IMG/VR virus record: IMGVR_UViG_3300046167_000217
Coordinates: 1-26,734 of that record
Length of the DNA: 26,734 nt
Strand: one strand, 5' to 3'
Origin: a virus
Shown here: positions 23,348 through 26,734 of the stretch, in pieces
Layout: the number at the start of each line of letters is the position of its first letter
How positions within the stretch are numbered: the first letter of the stretch is position 1
The notes under the pieces: model-generated
Databases searched by the model: none
The model's input: the letters and a program-made list of their open reading frames with translations, nothing else
What the model was told of the DNA's origin: nothing
Made by a program: the position numbers and the translations under genes

Positions 23348-23589
23348 GCTTTCTTCCTCTTAGGTTTCCAATTTACCTTCTTGGAAGAAGTTTTCTTCTT
23401 AGTGGCGGCTTTACCCGCCTTGGTTTTACATTGAGCCATAGTGGGCCTACAGGCGGGGTAGGAACCACCACTCTTCTTAGACTTACGCCCACATGGGCCA
23501 CCTGTCTTACAGTTAACCCAGCCCTTACCGCCGTTCTGTCCGAACCACTTCTTTAGGCCGCTGCCGGTGCTACTTTTTTTTGCTGCCAC
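23344..23589 (-). CDS. Small basic Cys-containing protein (DUF5872-like)
   Basis: This protein of 81 residues starts with GTG at 23587-23589 and overlaps the preceding gene by 20 nt, in an A8 run that may hide an indel. It is very rich in Lys, Ser and Gly. The core GKGWVNCKTGGPCGRKSKKS followed by YPACRPTMAQC is a small Cys-containing motif I recognise from proteins of marine phages and giant viruses. It may bind zinc or nucleic acid. The C-terminus is Lys-rich. Function unknown. Confidence 0.6.
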   Translation of the reverse strand: MAAKKSSTGSGLKKWFGQNGGKGWVNCKTGGPCGRKSKKSGGSYPACRPTMAQCKTKAGKAATKKKTSSKKVNWKPKRKKA

Positions 23590-23737
23590 TTTTCTTACCG
23601 CCTATGTTGTAATTCTTAGCGCCAACCTTCCGACACTTAACCATATGACCGCTGCGGTATGCTGAGTTTTGCGGCATCGCCCTCGTTACTTTCTGGTAAC
23701 AAGCATCTTTCTTGGTTTTCTTTTTCTTAGCAGCCAT
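23570..23737 (-). CDS. Small basic protein (DUF5872-like, 55 residues)
   Basis: The ATG at 23735-23737 gives MAAKKKKTKKDACYQKVTRA, then SAYRSGHMVKCRKVGAKNY and a Lys-rich end with stop TAG at 23570-23572. The pattern DACYxKV....SAYxSGxxVKCRKxGAxN is one I know from conserved short proteins of marine phages. It is strongly basic and has two conserved Cys. It is one of a series of four to five small basic genes in a row. The stop falls in a homopolymer-rich stretch, so the exact C-terminus is uncertain. Confidence 0.65.
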   Translation of the reverse strand: MAAKKKKTKKDACYQKVTRAMPQNSAYRSGHMVKCRKVGAKNYNIGGKKSGSKKK

Positions 23738-23741
23738 CAGA

Positions 23742-23984
23742 TCACCAATTCTTACATGACCAGTAACGGGCCGTTAGTTTAGATTTAGCCGTGTCGCACT
23801 TATGTCTGGCACGGAATGACTTACGGCGTTTAGGATTGCTCTTCTTAATTTTCATCTCAGAGTCGCCATATCTGACGATCTTTTCCTTGCCATCTTCGCA
23901 AGCCTTAACAACAAACTTCTTAGGCCCATCTGGTGTGCGGCGGGGCTTGTTGCACTTCATCTTAGATTTATCGATCTTTGCCAT
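23742..23984 (-). CDS. Small basic conserved phage protein
   Basis: The start is the ATG at 23982-23984 (MAKIDKSKMKCNKPRRTPDG). An upstream extension to 24038 belongs to the membrane gene before it. It has 80 residues, with pattern KFVVKACEDGKEKIVRYGDS and SFRARHKCDTAKSKLTARYW ending SCKNW. This KCNKPRRTP...KSFRARH motif is widespread in marine phages and cyanophages in my memory, but has no assigned function. High basic charge and Cys/His residues suggest nucleic-acid or metal binding. The ribosome site is weak. Confidence 0.68.
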   Translation of the reverse strand: MAKIDKSKMKCNKPRRTPDGPKKFVVKACEDGKEKIVRYGDSEMKIKKSNPKRRKSFRARHKCDTAKSKLTARYWSCKNW

Positions 23985-23998
23985 GCTGACTTCACATC

Positions 23999-24450
23999 TT
24001 ATAAGAATATAAAAAAGGTAAGCGCCGCCTACCGCCATGCCGAAAATAAGAATAACCCCGGCGAAAATAGAGATAGCTTCTATTAGCTCTTCTCTTTCCT
24101 TCTGCCGCTGCTCTCTCAGCCGCTTTACGAGCTTTACGAGCCTGTCCCTGGTATTCTACCCAACTATCGTACAATCCAGGGCGTCCGTAGAGCCGCATAT
24201 GACTTTCAAGCTGGCGGCGTTGTTCTTTAATCTGATCTAGGGCTAGGAAGCTTTCAAAGTCGGCTGTATCTTTGCCCATGACCTTTTTAAATATAGACTT
24301 CTTATCACTCTCAGCTTTGTCTTTAAGACTGTCTTCTGCGCTTAAAAAATCACTGATAGATTTACCGCACTGAGCTAATTCTCTACCATTCTGTACCGCG
24401 TGATTTAATTACCCGAAGGCAGCATTAGCCATCGCAATTTCTGCAAGCAT
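23999..24450 (-). CDS. Membrane-tailed small protein broken by several indels
   Basis: The ATG at 24448-24450 (GGAGG five bases upstream) begins MLAEIAMANAAFG, stops at 24409-24411, then the same frame resumes with HAVQNGRELAQCGKSISDF and continues MGKDTADFESFLALDQIKEQ and YDSWVEYQGQARKARKAAER. A shift at 24111 leads to QRQKEREELIEAISIFAG and a membrane segment (VILIFGMAVGGAYLF). Adding a G at 24412-24414 and removing an A at 24404-24406 changes the stop region to FGVINHAVQNG. Marine phages carry a small protein with this layout (MLAELAAANAAF.VI....QNG.DL start, EEFMALEQI centre, membrane end) as I recall. The end at 23999 assumes one more T removed from the run at 24011-24016. Corrected length is about 150 residues. 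Confidence 0.6.
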
Positions 24451-24470
24451 TACCCCCTCCCCGAAGTATG

Positions 24471-24668
24471 CTAGATGTTTTGCCCCTTTATTTTAAAACA
24501 GTAGGGCTTGGTCACCATTTGCAGTCTATTCGCTGCGTATTTAGCGATCTTTAACATTTCTCCTGCACACTCGTTTCGAGTGGAGTAGAAAGTATTGGGC
24601 TTCATCTGTACGTCACAACTCGAAACATCGGTCACGGACATACAGAGAAGTAATACCCCAACAAACAT
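24471..24668 (-). CDS. Small secreted Cys-containing protein
   Basis: This protein of 65 residues starts MFVGVLLLCMSVTDVSSCDV, a short N-terminal hydrophobic stretch that looks like a signal peptide. The rest contains Cys residues (CDVQMKPNTFYSTRNECAGE, KPYCFKIKG) that could form disulphides. Similar small exported proteins exist in marine phages. The ATG shares a base with the previous stop (TAATG). Function unknown; it may act in the periplasm, for example in superinfection exclusion, which is only a guess. Confidence 0.5.
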   Translation of the reverse strand: MFVGVLLLCMSVTDVSSCDVQMKPNTFYSTRNECAGEMLKIAKYAANRLQMVTKPYCFKIKGQNI

Positions 24669-24811
24669 TATTTCTTCTTTTTAGAAGCCATGCCGCCGTA
24701 GCTGTAGCCAGGCTTCTTCTTCATAGCCATGCCACCGCCCATCATCTTAACTTTGGCTGACTTGCCCGCAGGGGGATTAGACGCACCACACTTTGCTTTA
24801 GTCATCTTCAT
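24668..24811 (-). CDS. Very small Lys/Gly/Met-rich protein (47 residues)
   Basis: The ATG at 24809-24811 gives MKMTKAKCGASNPPAGKSAK, then VKMMGGGMAMKKKPGYSYGG and a Lys-rich end. AGGGA is eight to nine bases before the start. Its 5' end overlaps the upstream gene by 14 nt and its stop overlaps the next ATG. Gly/Lys/Met-rich peptides of this kind are often found in marine phages. The composition suggests a disordered, nucleic-acid-binding or structural peptide. No family is assigned. Confidence 0.55.
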   Translation of the reverse strand: MKMTKAKCGASNPPAGKSAKVKMMGGGMAMKKKPGYSYGGMASKKKK

Positions 24812-25034
24812 GTTTTATTTCCCTATCAATATAATGATCTGCTTCTTCAACTGTCGTTGAGGCTTCATCGAACCCATAGAATTCATCGTAGCCACGAAAT
24901 ATAAGGTTCTCATCTTGTGCTTGGCGGGTAGAGATTAAACCTTCCTCTAGAAGATAATCCCTGACCTGCTCTAAACTAAGCTTCCTGCCTGTGGCCTGAA
25001 GAATAGCTGCACGAATGTATATGAGATTTACCAA
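24798..25034 (-). CDS. Hypothetical protein heading the small-gene/terminase operon
   Basis: This protein of 78 residues appears to start with TTG at 25034, with AAGGA upstream; no ATG precedes it in frame within the leader. The N-terminal half (LIYIRAAILQATGRKLSLEQ, VRDYLLEEGLIS) is a compact helical domain, while the second half is acidic and ends DREIKHEDD. It is the first gene after the promoter at 25069-25098. I do not recognise it. Confidence 0.55.
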   Translation of the reverse strand: MVNLIYIRAAILQATGRKLSLEQVRDYLLEEGLISTRQAQDENLIFRGYDEFYGFDEASTTVEEADHYIDREIKHEDD

Positions 25035-25068
25035 GGGCTTCCTTACTAGGAACTAACCCAATGCTTGT

Positions 25069-25098
25069 ATTGTAGCATTAGTTACATCCTATAGTCAA
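25069..25098 (-). promoter_or_regulatory. Extended -10 promoter for the small-gene/terminase operon
   Basis: Minus-strand TTGACT (25093-25098), an 18-base spacer, and TACAAT (25069-25074) with TGC before it. TAACTAATGCTACAAT is one base shorter than, but otherwise the same as, the core at 4940. Start of transcription near 25062, about 28 nt before the TTG of the first gene. A dyad lies just upstream of the -35 box. Confidence 0.65.
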
Positions 25099-25099
25099 T

Positions 25100-25125
25100 A
25101 CCATAGTAAATAAATTAGCTATGGT
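25100..25125. promoter_or_regulatory. Dyad ACCATAG...CTATGGT, possible operator
   Basis: Seven-base arms at 25100-25106 and 25119-25125 with a 12-base AT-rich centre, right beside the -35 box of the promoter at 25069-25098. A similar CTATGGTT half-site occurs in the dyad at 25412-25427. It is a plausible site for a phage regulator. Confidence 0.4.
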
Positions 25126-25183
25126 GCATTTTTAGGGTAGACAGTTCTGAAAATGTTGGTATACTAAAGTAGTTACGCCCAGG

Positions 25184-25197
25184 GTTATATATATAAC
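25184..25197. other. Perfect 14-base AT palindrome
   Basis: GTTATATATATAAC lies 10 nt past the DUF1127 gene end. It may be a binding site or part of a weak 3' hairpin; the sequence allows no firmer call. Confidence 0.3.
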
Positions 25198-25206
25198 AAC
25201 CTATCG

Positions 25207-25368
25207 TTATACTTCATTCACCCGATTTCGGATCTCACCTCTAGTGATACCCATATCCTTCAGTTGTTTATCCGACATGTTCTGTAAGATCCAATAATCA
25301 GCACGTCTTTGTTGATTACGTTGAATAGACTTCCAGACACCATTCAAGCTGCTAAACACATAGTTCAT
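25207..25368 (-). CDS. DUF1127 (YjiS-like) small protein
   Basis: The ATG at 25366-25368 has GGAG seven bases upstream; an earlier in-frame ATG at 25380 overlaps that site and is less likely. The product of 53 residues is MNYVFSSLNGVWKSIQRNQQ followed by RRADYWILQNMSDKQLKDMG and ITRGEIRNRVNEV. The pattern R-[A-x]2-x-L..MsDkqLkDmGiTRgeI is the DUF1127 signature. Alphaproteobacteria encode many such small proteins; in some species they affect RNA turnover and the response to phosphate or stress. A phage copy could adjust host RNA metabolism, which is inference. It is preceded by a palindromic promoter region. Confidence 0.8.
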   Translation of the reverse strand: MNYVFSSLNGVWKSIQRNQQRRADYWILQNMSDKQLKDMGITRGEIRNRVNEV

Positions 25369-25390
25369 AATATTCTCCATAGTTAAGTGT

Positions 25391-25430
25391 TTTGGTAACT
25401 ATATTATACCAAACCATAACTATGGTTACC
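25391..25430 (-). promoter_or_regulatory. Promoter with nested dyads before the DUF1127 gene
   Basis: On the minus strand TATAAT (25403-25408) is preceded by TGG, an extended -10; no good -35 is seen. Nested inverted repeats cover it: TTTGGTA/TACCAAA (25391-25397 and 25407-25413), AACCAT/ATGGTT (25412-25417 and 25422-25427) and GGTAAC/GTTACC (25394-25399 and 25425-25430). Such overlap suggests control by a repressor that covers the -10 box. Confidence 0.5.
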
Positions 25431-25431
25431 T

Positions 25432-25919
25432 CTATGGATTCCGAATACCCGTTATGCAGTCCGTAGCCTCTTCAACAGACATCTTAAACCATTCACCTCT
25501 ACGATCAGAGGCTACAGTATCTAACCGCTTATGCGCCTTAGATTCATCCTTACGTCTATCATCAGATGATATCGCACAATGCAGTACATAATCCCTAAGA
25601 GGACTAGAAGTCTGATAACTACTACAGCGATCATCAGCATCTATAGCCATACCTACCTTAACCCAATCAGGCCAAGCAGGATTAGAGATTACATAAACGT
25701 AACCTTCCTTCGTAGACGATAAGTTCTTAAAGCTAGAGAATGCAGCATCATTAAAACTCTTATAACGACCAGGCTTATGAAGAGGGTGAGACTGAGGAAT
25801 ATACTTACATCCACAAACATGCGGGTGGTATTTTTCTTAGTATGGGTATCTAATCTTTGCCTGTAACCAGAAGGGCTATAGTACCACAGTTCCCCGTCAA
25901 TCTCTCTGACCTCAGTCAT
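25432..25919 (-). CDS. T5orf172/GIY-YIG-like protein with Cys/His N-terminal segment, frameshifted
   Basis: The ATG at 25919 (MTEVREIDGELWYYSPSGYR) overlaps the upstream stop. After HTKK the frame breaks in an A5 run (25831-25835); one added A continues with YHPHVCGCKYIPQSH, then EGYVYVISNPAWPDWVKVGM, DADDRCSSYQTSSPLRDYVL, KAHKRL and RRGEWFKMSVEEA, ending ITGIRNP. This is the T5orf172/MUG113 branch of the GIY-YIG superfamily: GYVYV, KVG, the Arg of DRCSSYQ, and an EWF end motif. The usual catalytic Glu before the AH helix is uncertain. The HPHVCGC segment could bind zinc. Corrected length is about 162 residues. A Met at 25650 is internal. Function in phages (nuclease or DNA-binding) is unproven. 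Confidence 0.65.
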
Positions 25920-26232
25920 CAGTGACGTTAAAGAGATCCTCTACAGCCGATATGCTGTCTTCCATATTACGGGCTACTTCTCGTAGCTTCTCGCCCTGCC
26001 TCACTAACTCATGCGCCACAACATAAAGCTGCGTATAATCACCGCTATCAACTAGGAAATCTTTTACCGCATCTGTAACGCCAGATAACTCTACCCTAGC
26101 CTCATGCGGTTCCTCATCGTCACCTACATAAATTAACGCTACCAGGTAACAAATCCCGTGGTCATTAACCTCAATATCAATGTCCACGTTGGTTCCAACC
26201 GTTAAGGTCAGATCTGTGCTGTATTCACTCAT
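25912..26232 (-). CDS. Acidic hypothetical protein
   Basis: The likely start is the ATG at 26230-26232 (MSEYSTDLTLTVGTNVDIDI); ATGs upstream at 26236 and beyond have no better site. The product of 106 residues is strongly acidic with an N-terminal beta part (VDIDIEVNDHGICYLVALIY) and a C-terminal helix (VRQGEKLREVARNMEDSISA). I do not recognise the family. It is the first gene of this transcript and overlaps the next start by eight nt. It could be a host-interaction protein; acidic small proteins at the start of phage operons often are, but there is no direct evidence. Confidence 0.55.
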   Translation of the reverse strand: MSEYSTDLTLTVGTNVDIDIEVNDHGICYLVALIYVGDDEEPHEARVELSGVTDAVKDFLVDSGDYTQLYVVAHELVRQGEKLREVARNMEDSISAVEDLFNVTDD

Positions 26233-26273
26233 ACATAATCCACAAATCAAAAACAGGTTTCCCTGTACTGTGG

Positions 26274-26303
26274 ATATTAACTAAGTACCATAACTAGAGT
26301 CAA
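26274..26303 (-). promoter_or_regulatory. Promoter before the acidic gene
   Basis: Minus-strand TTGACT (26298-26303), 18-base spacer and TAATAT (26274-26279). The spacer contains TAGTTATGGT, the same ten bases found at the DUF1127 promoter. A small hairpin with a GAAA loop (ACAGG/CCTGT, 26253-26266) would lie at the start of the transcript. The -10 box is weak. Confidence 0.4.
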
Positions 26304-26307
26304 TAGT

Positions 26308-26321
26308 AACTTTGCAAAGTT
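26308..26321. promoter_or_regulatory. Perfect 14-base palindrome, possible operator
   Basis: AACTTTGCAAAGTT sits four bases upstream of the -35 box at 26298-26303. Its symmetry and position fit a binding site for a dimeric regulator. No second copy was found in the window. Confidence 0.4.
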
Positions 26322-26734
26322 TACATTTACCCGCTGCTAAGTTTTGCTAACTATTGTACGATGTTGACGGTTTCCAATCCTAGGACCCGCAATGCCGGGC
26401 CTGGTTTACGGTTACGATTTCCTGAAAATAGGTAGGGTTTGTATACGGTACGGGTACACCCCCCCCCTGGCACTCGCCCCCCTCAAAGAAAATAAAACCT
26501 AACAAATAAAATATAACAATAACAAGCAATTGCCCGGGTATTTAGTAGGGATTTAACATGCTGCAACCTTTTAGGTCGTGGGTTTACCCGGAAAAATAAA
26601 CAATATTAAGGGGCTAGGGTTTCAATTGGTTGCGGTAATTGGTCGAAGGGTTAAAGCCCTGGAAAAATGCACCAGGAAAACGCCCGGGAATTCTGTTGAT
26701 AGTTTTTAAAGGGCAGAGGGAAGGGCTTGGCGGT
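26322..26734. other. Contig-end stretch without genes, homopolymer-rich
   Basis: No frame of useful length or recognisable protein is present in either strand. The DNA has a nine-base C run (26459-26467), a six-base C run (26477-26482) and many doubled or tripled bases after 26520, unlike the rest of the window. It looks like a poorly resolved sequence end, or possibly a true non-coding terminus. A GC-rich imperfect hairpin (about 26381-26402) is the only structure seen. Confidence 0.5.

Noticed and set aside
23992-24110. Arg/Tyr-rich C-terminus of the small protein frame
   Set aside because: The neighbouring frame gives a proper membrane segment; the Arg/Tyr-rich stretch is what that DNA gives when read out of frame.
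25689-25830. Membrane segments at the end of the frame from 25919
   Set aside because: The hydrophobic stretch comes from reading past the A5 indel; the other frame gives a T5orf172-like domain.
1-26734. tRNA genes, insertion sequences, integrase or attachment sites
   Set aside because: None was recognised on reading both strands; no transposase or integrase motif was seen.

Overview
The window is part of the genome of a tailed, podovirus-like bacteriophage. All recognisable genes lie on the minus strand, so transcription runs from the right end (position 26734) toward position 1. The gene order (packaging, portal, scaffold, major capsid, adaptor, nozzle, fibres, internal or structural proteins, lysis), the fibre N-termini and the small basic conserved proteins resemble marine phages of the HMO-2011/pelagiphage kind. 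This comes from remembered families, since no search could be run. A DUF1127 protein, typical of Alphaproteobacteria, hints at an alphaproteobacterial host; that is inference only.

Layout in transcription order: a contig-end stretch without genes (26734-26304); small regulatory or accessory genes with their own promoters (an unknown acidic protein, a GIY-YIG/T5orf172-like protein and a DUF1127 protein, 26232-25207); a run of very small, partly very basic conserved phage proteins (25034-23344) leading into a membrane-anchored coiled-coil protein, the putative small terminase and the large terminase (23347-20852). The portal gene follows (20848-18694), then three small genes including an EF-hand/Cys-rich protein, a scaffold-like protein, and the major capsid gene. 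The capsid gene has a strong promoter, a leader of about 300 nt rich in hairpins, and a hairpin terminator. Next come the adaptor, nozzle and three or four fibre genes (12879-4976), a GNAT-like protein with its own promoter, a coiled-coil virion protein, the lysis cassette (lysozyme with C-terminal membrane segments, i-spanin, embedded o-spanin), and a large virion protein cut off at position 1.

The most important caution is that seven otherwise well-conserved genes are broken by single-base frameshifts, about thirteen sites in all. Affected are the portal (three sites), major capsid protein, LamG fibre, terminal virion protein, o-spanin (two), a small membrane protein (four) and the GIY-YIG-like protein. 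Most need removal of one base, several lie in short homopolymers, and adding or removing one base restores conserved protein each time. The simplest reading is uncorrected indels in the consensus, not pseudogenes or programmed frameshifting. Fragments are listed with the coordinates of the readable frame, and the intended whole gene is described in each entry.

Three promoters (4940-4968, 16640-16668, 25069-25098) share an extended -10 core TAAnTGCTAYAAT and head three transcription blocks. A second family of dyads built on ACCATAACTA / CTATGGT sits in the right-hand intergenic gaps and may be operator sites.
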